Source: Cladorhizidae sp. MBARI D1340-BT2 (lineage: Eukaryota > Porifera > Demospongiae > Poecilosclerida > Cladorhizidae). Taken from it: DNA of 64,000 nt. The position numbers and the translations under genes were made by a program. Where the stretch lies: the NCBI GenBank assembly GCA_028752905.1, contig JAQNBH010000017.1, positions 34,505,364 through 34,569,363 of the forward strand. The letters are read 5' to 3'. This document shows positions 55,348 through 64,000 of the stretch, piece by piece (within the stretch, counting starts at the first letter, position 1; every line of letters starts with the position of its first letter). The notes beneath the pieces are model-generated. The model ran no database searches. It saw only the letters and a program-made list of their open reading frames with translations, and was not told the origin of the DNA.

Positions 55348-58002
55348 TTAGTCCTTGTAATTCGGCCGATTGTTGGTCACGCAATGCCTTTTGGATCGGC
55401 GTACTTTCGTCTGTGGGCGTGAAGGTGCCGGAGTGGTGTGGCGGGCTGGTGTAGAGGGAGGTTCGGGTGGCAGAGGCGTCTCGAACGTGTCCTGTGTGGG
55501 CCGAAGTGGCGGTTCGGGAGGTGCCGGTAGGGTCGGTATAGGATCGGGCACGACTGAGGGAAGGCCCTGGTCGGCTGAGTACGGTAAGTGGTGGATAACG
55601 GGAGTGTCCACTAGTTGGGTTGGAGGGTGGGGCGGAGGTGAGGGCAGCCGCTCCATGGGGGTGTCTGAATGCGTGGGCACGGCGCATCTTCGGAGGAATT
55701 TCCTGTTCCTTAGAGTAGCACGTCCAGATCCAGACATTCGTATCCAGTACTGATGAAATTGTTTCACCTCGATCACGACTCCAAGTTTGTCCCATCGACG
55801 AGGGAATGGGCCAGTTTGGTTCTGGACCCGTACTTGGTCGCCGACTCTGAGGGGCGTGAGTGGATGAGAGTGCTCTGCCCACTTGTCCTGTTCGTTGGCA
55901 CCTCGTCTGGCCATTGTGGCTTCCCGCTCGTCGAGTAGGCGATCCCAGTAGGCATGGACTTTGAGTTTGCCAGGGATGACGGGTAGCAGGTCCTTGATGG
56001 GCCTGGCGAATACAGCTATGGCCGGTGAGATCTTTGTGACTGGGTCCGGGGTGTTGCGGTAGGTCAGCATGGCTCTCTGGAAGCGGTCGGTGTCGAGGTT
56101 GCCGTCGTCTCGCGTGTTGCCGGCTAGGACACGCTTGACAGTCTTGACCCCGATCTCCGCGCGAGCGTTGCTGTGGGGGAACGCCACTGAGCAGAGTCGA
56201 TGGTGAACGCCCCAGTCGGAGAGGAATTGACGTGTTACTGAAGCAGTAAATTCAGGACCCCCGTCCGTGGTGATATCGTCGGGTATCCCGAATGTGACAA
56301 ATATTGACCGTAGGTTAGAGGTGAGGCCGGTGGCGCCGTTGGTGGAGCGTTCCACGATGGGCCAGCCCGAAAAACGGTCAACAATCACCACATAGGTGTG
56401 TCCCTTGTGGTGAAAATAATCGGCGCAGATGCTCTGAAATGGCCGTGTTGGCAGGGCAGGCTGCGTCGGTGGTAGAGATGCTTGGGAGGGCGACATCGTG
56501 TTGCACATGGTGCAAGTTGTCCTGTGGGCAGAGATGTCCGCTGCGATGCCCGGCCAGAAGATGGAGGCATCGGCTTTTGCCATCATGAGGGTCGTCCCTT
56601 GATGGGCAGAGTGTAGGGCGTGTAGACAGTCGCTTCTCAGGGAGGAGGGTATAATCACACGGTCTTTGTATACAGCGACGCCATCGGCAGAGTACAGGTG
56701 CGACCTGTGGACATGGAACATGCGAATTTCCTTGGGCACGTCGGCCTGCTTGTCTGGGAATCCTTCCTCGATGGCCGTAAGCAGGAGCTGCATGGCGTCA
56801 TCAGAGGTAGTCTCCTCTTTGAGGCGTTGCCAGGTGATGGGCAGAGTTGAATGGAGTGTCGAGCACAGGGTGCTGATTAGCTTCTCCTCGTCCGCGTCCC
56901 CAGACTGATCGACCGAGAGGCCGGCCATCAGTGTGAGGGGAATTCTTGGGGGTGGTGCCGAAACAGGGTCTGGTAGGGACATCCCGTGGGGTTTGTGTGA
57001 ACCAGTTGGATACCGCGATAGGGCGTCAGATGTGCGGTTTCGCACACCAGGGATGTAAAGCATTGTGAATGCGAATTGGAGGGTTTTCTCCTTGAGATTT
57101 CTGAGTCGCGAGTTTGTTATGTCGGCCAGAGCTCTATCCCCGAATATCTTTACTAGGGGTTTGTGGTCGACGGCAACGTAGAGGTCGGTGCAGCCGAGGA
57201 CAAAATGTCTGCATTTGTCCAGAGCTTCGGCCACAGCAAGGGCTTCGCCCTCGATGGCCGCGTATCGGGATTCCGCGTCATGCGTGAACCTTGAACCAAC
57301 GAGGGTGATTCTCCAGCCGTCTTTGCAGCAGAATAGCTCCCTCTGTGGACATGTGCAGTGCTTTTGGAACATCCAATAGCCTATCCCTGTCTTGCTCCAG
57401 TCTGTTGCAATGCATGTTGGTCTGTCCCTTTCGAATATCTCGACGCCGTGGTTGATTTGTTCCACGATAGTTTGTTTAGACTCCTCGAACGCTTCTTGGT
57501 GATCGGATGTCCAGTTGAACTTCGTGGCTGGCTTGAGCAGATCCCTGAAGGGGGCCATTGTGGCAGCGCGAGAGAACGCATAGGCCACCTGGTTTACCAG
57601 GCCGAACCAGGATCTGACATCCGTGGTGGAGGCTGGGGTGGGGAACTCAGCAATGGCCTTGGTGAATTTCCGTGCGGGCTTGACCGTGGTTAAGCCGATC
57701 TCGAAGCCGGCGAATTCGACAGTGTCCTGTGCGAATACGAACTTGGATGGGTTTAGTGTTATCCCGTTTGCGCCGCATCTGGTCAGCCAGGCAGCTGCGT
57801 CATGGAATGCCTGTTCGATGTCTGAGGACCAGATGAGCGTGTCATCCACGCACTTCGTCTTGTTCTGTATGTCCTCTATGATACTGTCGAACCTGGCGGT
57901 GTAACCGTCCCCGGACGCCTTGTACCCTTGAGGGGCGGTTAGGTAGCGGTAGCGCCCCCAGGGTGTGATGAATGTTGTGAAGTGCGTGTTCGGTGGGTGC
58001 AC
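55348..58002 (-). pseudogene. Element B pol, lacking the RT N-terminus
   Basis: The 884-codon frame begins in RT at TTFITPWGRYRYLTAPQGYK, has the CVDDTLIW box, RNase H (CIATDWSKTGIGYW), the integrase zinc finger (HSAHQGT, CTMCN) and triad (ADYFHHKGH, TDGGPEFTA, NARAEIGVKTVK), then a Pro-rich tail. It is clearly a sibling of element A. The preceding RT residues lie inverted at 58049-58385, and the short stretch that joins them (the DAWNGYHS region in A) is missing. Confidence 0.9.
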
Positions 58003-58077
58003 ATATTGAATGTTGATGCCTAGAAATGCACCTACGGACTATCTTCAAGGCATCAACATTCAATATGTGCACCCACC
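57992..58077. repeat. 29-bp perfect inverted repeat at the inversion junction
   Basis: Arm 57992-58020 and arm 58049-58077 are exact inverses, separated by 28 bp. They mark one breakpoint of the inverted RT segment and form a strong hairpin. Confidence 0.93.
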
Positions 58078-58385
58078 AAACACTCCCCATGATGGCAGGC
58101 CCACCCCTACGGCTCAACATTGACCCGGAGGCCACGCCTGTCACAGCACACAAGGCTGCTTCAGTACCCGTGCACTGGGAGGCTACAGTCAAGGAACACC
58201 TGGACCGTGATGTACGCCTCGGAGTGATTGAAAAGGTACCCATTGGAACACCAGACACCTGGTGTCACCGCATGTTGATTGTCGGGAAGTCCAATGGGGA
58301 ACCGAGACGCGTCATTGATTTTCAACCCCTCAACGCCCACGCCACAAGGGAGACTCACCACACGAAGTCACCCTACCACCATCAG
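58026..58385 (+). pseudogene. Inverted RT N-terminal segment of element B
   Basis: It encodes, on the opposite strand to the rest of B, PMMAGPPLRLNIDPEA, HLDRDVRLGVIEKVPIG and TWCHRMLIVGKSNGEPRR up to NAHATRETHH. These correspond in order to the RT entry region of element A. The right breakpoint lies at about 58385, where minus-strand gag resumes. Confidence 0.9.
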
Positions 58386-58400
58386 GTACGATCCCGCTAC

Positions 58401-59984
58401 CTATCCCTGCCACCGATGCAAACAGGGGAGCCCTAGAAGTGACCTCGTCGGACATCTGCATTCGCGTGGCTGCGTAGGACTTGGTGGCTCAGGCCGCTTG
58501 GGTAGAGCTATGTTAGATAGTGCTCCCACTGACGTGGATGGAAACCGGGGTGGTATGATGCCGAGGTCTGAGCAGGCTTCCCTGCTCAGGAACAGGCGCG
58601 TGACATTGGGGGTTACGTATACCATCTGTTTGGTGGTTGCAGAGGAGTCCGGGAGGGAGAATTCCAGCAGTATCGCCCCCAGAAGCTTGATGCCACTCTT
58701 GTTGGCTGCCTGCATCTTCTGTGATACAGGGATGAGGTTGGACCTCGATATCCTGAGCTTGTGAAGGATGTGTGTCCCTGCCAGGCAGCTTTGGCATCCG
58801 GTGTCCAGCATGCCTTCAATGGAGCATTGAGTGCGCCGTGGTCGCTGATGGATCCTCAGCATGGCGTAATCGCTCGGGTGTAGTTTGGCCATCAGTTGCC
58901 TCGTGGGCTGGGGAAGGGATTGTCTCTTCACCCATCTGCCAGCAGTGCTGTCAAAAACGTGGTGGTCCAGGGTTTTATCTCCTATTGCCTCATGGGTGGA
59001 GATGTCGCATACATTGTTAAAATTGTTAAAAATTGCATTCTCAGTTACCTGAGTAGGTGTTGACTTAGACTTACATACCCTCTCAGAGTGATTGAGTTTT
59101 CCGCATTTTCCACACCTATGCCCGAATGCTTTGCATTCGGCGCTCCTTGTTGGGGGCGGAGGGTACTTGCCATGTCCGGTCCTGCCGCAAAAATAGCACT
59201 TCTCGTCGCCTTCTTCCGGATCGGGCTGGGGTCTCCCTTGTCGTGGCAGCTTCTTGTATTTGCTTTTGAGGGCATTTACTGAGCTGTTCGGGTCCAGTTG
59301 TGTTACCGATGCCTTTGCTGCCTCCTTCGACTCGACGAATAGCATGGCTCTCTCCATGCTCAGGGGTTGGTTTGGCTCCCCGAGGAGGCCCTGCTTGATC
59401 TCGGGGTCGGCTAGCCCTGTAATGAGGGCGTCCGCGACGTTTTCTTCGGTGTAGTCGACGATCAGGCGGCAAGTGCATGGCTTGCTGTATTGGCAAGTTG
59501 CTGCCTGTCCCCTCAACCGTGCTCCGAATGCACGCACGCCTTCCTCTCGGTCCTGTGACATGTTGTGAAGCCTGTCCCTGGCCACAGTGGGGTTTTCAAT
59601 CCTGACGGCAAGTACCTTGATGGCCTTCATGATGTCACCGATCGGTAGCCCCGATAGGACCACGCCCCCATTGTTTCTTTGTAGGCCCTTCCTCAGGTCC
59701 TGGTCACAACATTCTAAGAGCTGGATTGCTCTGTCATCTCCTTCCACTCTCGTGGCCTTGAGGTAGTCCCCCCATCGTGACACGAAGTATAGCCAGTCCT
59801 GGCTGGTCCCTGCCGCCGATATCGTGGGTCTCCTAACAGCCTCGACCTTTGATCGGTCTTTATTCCGGCCTTCGTGGTTGATGAGGTGACCTTGCAGATG
59901 AGCAGCAGCCAGTACAGGGTTGACCATCGCTCCCTCGGGTATCTGGTACCCACAACCATCGACAGGGCACTGTCTTTCACCCAT
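58401..59984 (-). CDS. Element B gag-protease (527 aa)
   Basis: It starts MGERQCPVDGCGYQIPEG with an N-terminal C-C...H-H finger like that of A. The gag core follows, then zinc fingers (CYFCGRTGHG, CGKCGKLNHSERVC) and a protease site MLDTGCQSCLAGTHIL. The frame ends because of the inversion breakpoint, not a natural stop. B retains all gag features, so trans-mobilisation by an intact relative is conceivable. Confidence 0.9.
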   Translation of the reverse strand: MGERQCPVDGCGYQIPEGAMVNPVLAAAHLQGHLINHEGRNKDRSKVEAVRRPTISAAGTSQDWLYFVSRWGDYLKATRVEGDDRAIQLLECCDQDLRKGLQRNNGGVVLSGLPIGDIMKAIKVLAVRIENPTVARDRLHNMSQDREEGVRAFGARLRGQAATCQYSKPCTCRLIVDYTEENVADALITGLADPEIKQGLLGEPNQPLSMERAMLFVESKEAAKASVTQLDPNSSVNALKSKYKKLPRQGRPQPDPEEGDEKCYFCGRTGHGKYPPPPTRSAECKAFGHRCGKCGKLNHSERVCKSKSTPTQVTENAIFNNFNNVCDISTHEAIGDKTLDHHVFDSTAGRWVKRQSLPQPTRQLMAKLHPSDYAMLRIHQRPRRTQCSIEGMLDTGCQSCLAGTHILHKLRISRSNLIPVSQKMQAANKSGIKLLGAILLEFSLPDSSATTKQMVYVTPNVTRLFLSREACSDLGIIPPRFPSTSVGALSNIALPKRPEPPSPTQPRECRCPTRSLLGLPCLHRWQG

Positions 59985-60082
59985 GCCTCGCGGAGGTGGG
60001 CGCTAATTGGAGAATCACTTGGCTTGACAGATACTAGACTCAGGTCGCCAGGTACTATACAACTAGACTACAAATGATCTAG

Positions 60083-60102
60083 ATAGACGATTATTTCGTG
60101 CA
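60083..60102 (-). promoter_or_regulatory. Element B primer-binding site, self-complementary to the LTR
   Basis: The minus strand after the 5' LTR begins TGCACGAAATAAT. The plus strand of the LTR at 60172-60191 has the same bases, so in the transcript the two segments pair (18 of 20). The spacing from the LTR segment end (60191) to the primer site (60102) is 89 bases. No tRNA-like TGG start is present. Confidence 0.65.
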
Positions 60103-60285
60103 TAGATAAGATCCACGATCTATTTGTTCCCCGATTCAACAAGATGTAAAAGTAGTATCACCAGAAAACAATGCACGAAATAATGATCTATATTATTGTG
60201 GGCATGCGCGTACATGTAGGTATTGGCATGTGGGTAAAGGGTCCTTGTTCATTAGGTAAAGGGTCTCTGATCCCATAATTAGCTA
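60103..60285 (-). repeat. Element B 5' LTR
   Basis: 183 bp, by eye identical to 55150-55332. Confidence 0.93.
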
Positions 60286-60290
60286 GTAAG

Positions 60291-60363
60291 GGATCGCTAT
60301 AACAGGGAGGTACATGATACAAGGTGTGTGCATGGAATGAAAAGTTTAGATGATTATTGTCTA
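60291..60363 (-). repeat. Element A 5' LTR, second part
   Basis: It continues the A LTR after the element B insertion and its GTAAG duplication, ending TGTCTA. It is followed by CCAGC, the target duplication of A. Confidence 0.9.
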
Positions 60364-60368
60364 CCAGC

Positions 60369-60758
60369 CTTAAGTCATACTTTGAGTCAGAGCACTTTGC
60401 TGATGAACGTTTTCATCGACTTCATGCTTTGTAATCCAGTTCTCGAACCAGTTCTTCTGTTTCACAGTGCTTCTATACCAATTTTAACAAATTGCTACAA
60501 TGTGAAGAGCCAACAATCCACATTCTACAAGATGCTATGATTAATCTGGCCAAGAAGCTAGCTTCTCGTATTGTTCTACTGGACATACTCAGGGACACGC
60601 CATGGATGTCCGCTCCAAAACGACAGAGAATGTGCAGTTATTGCAAGATACAAAGACATTTTAAGTCTAGGGGCACTAAAATAACATGTCATAAGCTACT
60701 TGAGGAAAGAAACAAAAATGAAGTGCAGTGTATCACCTATAATTCTGTTTCTATTTAA
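60369..60758 (+). pseudogene. hAT-like relic, right part
   Basis: It continues the gene at 49160-49807: SLKSYFESEHFADERFHRLH follows KKYPS once the insertion is removed. LLQCEEPTIHILQDAMINLA and KKLASRIV come next, resembling the post-catalytic helices of hAT proteins, with a frame change near 60440. The last segment (RQRMCSYCKIQRHFKSRG) has a Cys pair but is not recognised. Confidence 0.65.
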
Positions 60759-60759
60759 T

Positions 60760-61440
60760 TTCTAATAAAAGCACACCTCCAAGTGGTCTGTCATTTTCTC
60801 TACATCAGTATAATTTATATATTTTTAATTTTTTTATTTATCATAAAATTTTGAAAGAACATGCTATGAGGTAGTTGGAAAGCATGAAAAGTGAAATTAG
60901 ATCATTAATGCCTATGCGGCCTTTTCTTGTGGCGGCAGGTCACATACAGAAATGGGATATAGCATGGATAGGCATGGATACATATATTATAGAAATGGAA
61001 TAAGTCATGGATGCATACATACAGAAATGGAATAAGGCATGGATACATACATGGAAATGGGATAAGGCATTGATATGTGAGATAAGGCATATAAATAGAA
61101 CATGGATACATATATATAGAAATGAGATAAAGCATGGATATATATTCACAGAAATGGATAAGGCATGGATATATATATTATTTTTTCTTTTCTAACATTT
61201 TATAATGATATGTGGTTGGAGGATTAACCAAGATTACTCTTTCTGCTTCGAAGAATTAAAAATAAAATAATAAATGATAAAAAAAGGAAAAGGACGACCA
61301 TTATTATGTGGAAATGGTGAACTCGAAGTTTCCTTGATGTTGGCTGCTCCAGATCTGTGTGGAAATAAGGGCAACTCAAGCGGGTAAAGGTACCTACTCT
61401 AGAAATTTATATAAACCATGCGCTGCAATACCAAGTTTTC
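60760..61440. other. No gene; GATAAGGCATGG tandem repeat at 60945-61185
   Basis: About seven imperfect units of CAGAAATGGGATAAGGCATG plus GATACATATATA. The same unit occurs at 42160-42280 and 48833-48900. Confidence 0.8.
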
Positions 61441-61461
61441 TGTCTAAATCACCATGGCTCA

Positions 61462-61855
61462 CCAATTATTATTGTTGTTGGTTGTTGTTATTTATTATTA
61501 TCATTACATTGTTGTTATTCTTCTTTTTGTTGTTGTTATTGTTGTTTTCATACATTCCCCCGCTGGACTGCCACTGAGAGACGCTGAAGGAGGTAAGCAC
61601 GGGCATTCACTCCCCAGTTCTTCTTATTATTATCATCATCGTTGTTGTCATTCTTCTTCTTCTTGTTGTTTGTTGTTATTATTATTGTTTTTAATAGTTG
61701 TTATTGTTGCTGTTGTTATTGTTGTTATTATAATTGTTTATTATTGTTGTTATTGTTATTATTGTTGTCATTATTATTATTGTTACATTATTATTCATTA
61801 TTATTATCATTATTATTATTATTATTATACAATTTATTATTATACAATTTCATTT
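61462..61855. repeat. TTG/TTA microsatellite region
   Basis: Interspersed (TTG)n, (TTA)n and (TTC)n tracts. Apparent long frames of Val/Ile/Tyr are composition artefacts. Confidence 0.9.
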
Positions 61856-61856
61856 A

Positions 61857-62180
61857 GAAGGTTATTGTAATGTTATTATGTCAACTGATAATTTATTCAG
61901 ACTTTATTTAAGGGAAACCTACGGGTAGCGATACCCATAAATTATTGTGATGCTAACTACAACAAGATTTTACACCGGAAGGCTCGGTGGGAGAATCACC
62001 ACATGTTCAGCATGAGATGCCATGATGAGGAAATTCTACCAGCAAGTTTAATGGTGAAACCTCCCATTAAGACCAGGGAAGGGTACAGGATTATCGCACA
62101 GGTTGGGATTAGAAGTGTGGCGCTAAACAACCAAATGCCTGGCACTAAGTGGCGAGTGAAGGTGCAACGAAGAAAGTTCT
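61857..62180 (+). pseudogene. Penelope-like element relic, N-terminal region
   Basis: A terminal piece of the dispersed repeat (GTTATTGTAATGTTATTATG, then TCAACTGATAA) is followed by a frame reading HHMFSMRCHDEEILPASLMV, then KPPIKTREGYRIIAQVG. The H..F...C....ILP.SL..K pattern is typical of the region before RT in Penelope-like retroelements. Catalytic RT motifs are absent. Confidence 0.5.
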
Positions 62181-62399
62181 AGCATAGCTGAGAAGGCCTA
62201 ATGCAGCACTAATATGCAAGGGAAATAGCGGGATCAAAGATAAAAACTAGCACCTCGAAGTATGCGCAATCTCCATGTGACCATGCCCACTGTATAAATG
62301 ACACCAATTTTAGTACTATTGGCATCATCAAGGACGTGCTTCAAATGCATGTATTTATAATGGTGGTCACCTATTTGGAATGGTGGATACAGAATTCTC

Positions 62400-62600
62400 A
62401 ACAAACTCTCAGTTGACATATTGAAATTACAATGACCTTCTTACTAATCAACTTGAAATTTACTCTCTCAATGTTTTGACTAGATGCTCTAGCTTTCATC
62501 AGGAATAATTGAAGGCTAGAGCATCTAGTCAAAATGTTAGAGAGTATATTTCCAGTTGATTATTGGAATGGTTAGTGTAATTAGGTAGAGTACTTTCATT
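62400..62600. repeat. Inverted pair of Penelope-associated repeats
   Basis: 62400-62507 holds the repeat on the minus strand (CTGATGAAAGCTAGAGCATC, then TAGTCAAAAC, GAGAGTAAATTTCAAG and TCAACTGAGAGTTTG). 62508-62590 holds it on the plus strand (GAAGGCTAGAGCATCTAGTC, then AAAATGTTAGAGAGTA). Together they form a head-to-head palindrome-like structure. Confidence 0.65.
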
Positions 62601-63550
62601 TTACATGCCCAGAAGCACTATTATCAGTTCTCTTGTCATCAAGTCTCCTAATAGGCTATATAGAGATGTCCCAGCTCCACTGCTACCAACAGTGCACACA
62701 TTAGGGCTGTGACTACCTTATCGCACCAATGGGCAGCCTACAATCAGGTGGCAGGTAATACGCAAGTGACCACAGTTGATCCTGCAACTGGAATGCATTC
62801 ACCAGATATTGAGCCATTGGTGAGGGAGGGCTCAGCAGGTGTAATTAATAATAATATGTATATATATAATATAATGACTTTACAACCTTGACAAAAGTGA
62901 GTTGTGTATGAGTGCATGGTAATATGGTTGATGAACACCCACCAACTGCCATATTATTTAACTGAAAATCCACTACATTTAGTACATGGACAAACACAAT
63001 TACAGGACATCCTACAATTACAGGACGTCCTACAATTACAGGACATCTTCGATGAATTTATGATAGAGAATATTTCGTGCCCTTTCTTTTGTAGGGTTTT
63101 CGTGAGCCAGTTAGGATCGCCTAAAGACTGTAGCTAGATCGAAAAATCTGCTAACCTTTACTAAAAATAACCTTACCCCAGGTCTTCGTCTGTCTCCCTC
63201 TCCCCCCCTCCCTCTCTCTCACTCTTCTTCTAGGAATAAGCAATTTAGCAAGCGACTATCTGAAATCGGCAAGAGGCTTTATTTTTAACACACGCTACCC
63301 TACCGCGTACCCCTCAATGTCTGTCAGCTGCGCCAGTGGTACCTAGCAAACCTGCTCGACTTCCAACCCTGGCTGGCTCCAGAAACATTTCACGGGTCAG
63401 TGATCGTTCCAGGCGATCAAAGGGTTTGCGGGGGGGGGGGGGGGGGGGGGGGGGGGTAGTTCACCTCCCTTGGGTGGGGCAATTAAATGTGCCTAAATAT
63501 AAGATATTAAAACCGTTCCAGAATCAGTTGTTTTTTTTAAAGAAGATCAC
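62601..63550. other. No gene seen
   Basis: The segment contains a triple ACAATTACAGGAC repeat at about 62997-63045, a pyrimidine tract at 63186-63230 and a G run at about 63429-63457. Confidence 0.5.
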
Positions 63551-63555
63551 AAGAC

Positions 63556-63604
63556 ATGAACTACAAAATGATTCCAGGCATAATCCTATTGCTGCTTCAC
63601 CAAG
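63556..63604 (+). CDS. Candidate first exon with signal peptide
   Basis: ATG at 63556 opens MNYKMIPGIILLLLHQ and reaches a good donor (CAAG|GTGAGC) at 63605. A short N-region followed by a hydrophobic run and a splice donor is typical of first exons of secreted proteins. No downstream exon is recognised before the window ends, so this may be chance. Confidence 0.25.
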
Positions 63605-64000
63605 GTGAGCTTTTAAAAAAAATAGAGCTAATGAGTTATTGAGAATTGGATAGAGATGCTAGGATAATGATATTGTATAGTGTTTGATTCATAGTTGTGC
63701 CTTTGCTGCCACCTAGTTAATCATAGGAATTGGACTGATAGCACGTCAATAAGATAACATCCCTGATGCAGTATTGTAGTGTTTGTGCTGTTAGAACTGA
63801 CACACACCACACGAAACTTCCGCTCTTATTAAAAAGGCTTTAAGATAGCTATATACCTGACTTGCAGGTGAATGATTATTGGAAATTAATGAGCCACATT
63901 GTTACAACTTTAACCACAGATAGTAATTAATTATCTCTACACATAGCTATATCACATAGTGAAGAGGTGATATGATCAGTGGCATATTCTAGTTCAGAAT
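63605..64000. other. No gene seen
   Basis: AT-rich unique sequence to the window end. It would be intron if the candidate exon at 63556 is real. Confidence 0.4.

Larger units (their letters stand above)
55150..60285 (-). mobile_element. LTR retrotransposon B, related to A, with internal inversion
   Basis: A 5136-bp element lies inside the 5' LTR of A, flanked by GTAAG (55145-55149 and 60286-60290). Its 183-bp LTRs (55150-55332, 60103-60285) look identical, start TAG and end CTA, so insertion was recent and postdates A. Gag (58401-59984) and pol (55348-58002) are on the minus strand, but the segment between them is inverted, so the element cannot make its own RT. Confidence 0.92.
49808..60363 (-). 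mobile_element. LTR retrotransposon A (Ty3/gypsy), interrupted by element B
   Basis: This is a full-length element on the minus strand: 3' LTR 49808-50015, polypurine tract, one gag-pol frame, a primer site, and a 5' LTR split into 55015-55149 and 60291-60363. Without element B and its duplicated 5 bp it is about 5.4 kb. The LTRs are 208 bp, begin TAG and end CTA rather than TG...CA, and differ at about three positions by eye. It inserted in a hAT-like gene and made a CCAGC duplication. Its gag-pol is intact but its 5' LTR is broken by B. Confidence 0.92.

Overview
The window is animal nuclear DNA. Conserved metazoan genes are split into short exons with GT-AG introns, and the introns are packed with minisatellites, microsatellites, long G or C runs and many classes of transposable element. 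The wording of the sequence (frequent tagctagc, catgcatg and tatata strings, AT-rich introns) and the element mix suggest a marine invertebrate, and I would guess a demosponge. That guess is inference. No rRNA, tRNA, CRISPR or bacterial-type operon was recognised.

Layout. 1-4934: a 21-bp minisatellite interrupted by a 4.07-kb element with 15-bp terminal inverted repeats (TIRs), whose only gene is a decayed member of a widespread unnamed metazoan family that I read as a FEN1/XPG-like nuclease. 5.5-8.1 kb: repeats. 8.5-12.1 kb (minus): scattered exons of a WDFY3/ALFY-like gene (PH-BEACH, last WD repeat, FYVE) with the BEACH domain and most WD40 repeats not found. 12.2-13.8 kb: a 25-bp minisatellite. 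15.5-20.5 kb (minus): a decayed Ty3/gypsy element with integrase upstream of reverse transcriptase (Gmr1-like order) and a recognisable 5' LTR. 21.3-22.3 kb: a 28-bp minisatellite. 23.2-23.8 kb: a Mutator-like relic. 24.0-39.9 kb (plus): eight exons covering roughly the last three quarters of CTP synthase, with a piggyBac relic, a TIR element carrying a small zinc-knuckle gene, two MITE-like elements and many arrays in its introns. 42.8-45.2 kb: retroelement and hAT relics. 45.3-48.0 kb: a 5'-truncated LINE. 49.2-60.8 kb: a hAT relic split by an LTR retrotransposon (element A, intact 1612-aa gag-pol), which is itself split in its 5' LTR by a related element (B, LTRs identical by eye, internal inversion). 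61.4-62.6 kb: Penelope-like relics. The remainder to 64 kb is mostly empty.

The host genes do not form a functional unit. CTP synthase (glutamine-dependent UTP to CTP) and the WDFY3-like gene (autophagy scaffold family) are independent. The most interesting structures are the TIR element with the nuclease-like gene, the two nested retrotransposons whose primer sites look self-priming, the Gmr1-type gene order, the hammerhead-like Penelope-associated repeats, and minisatellites that appear to have grown from splice sites. Several conserved exons carry small frame-breaking indels although neighbouring retrotransposon frames are intact. Decay and assembly error cannot be separated from this sequence alone.
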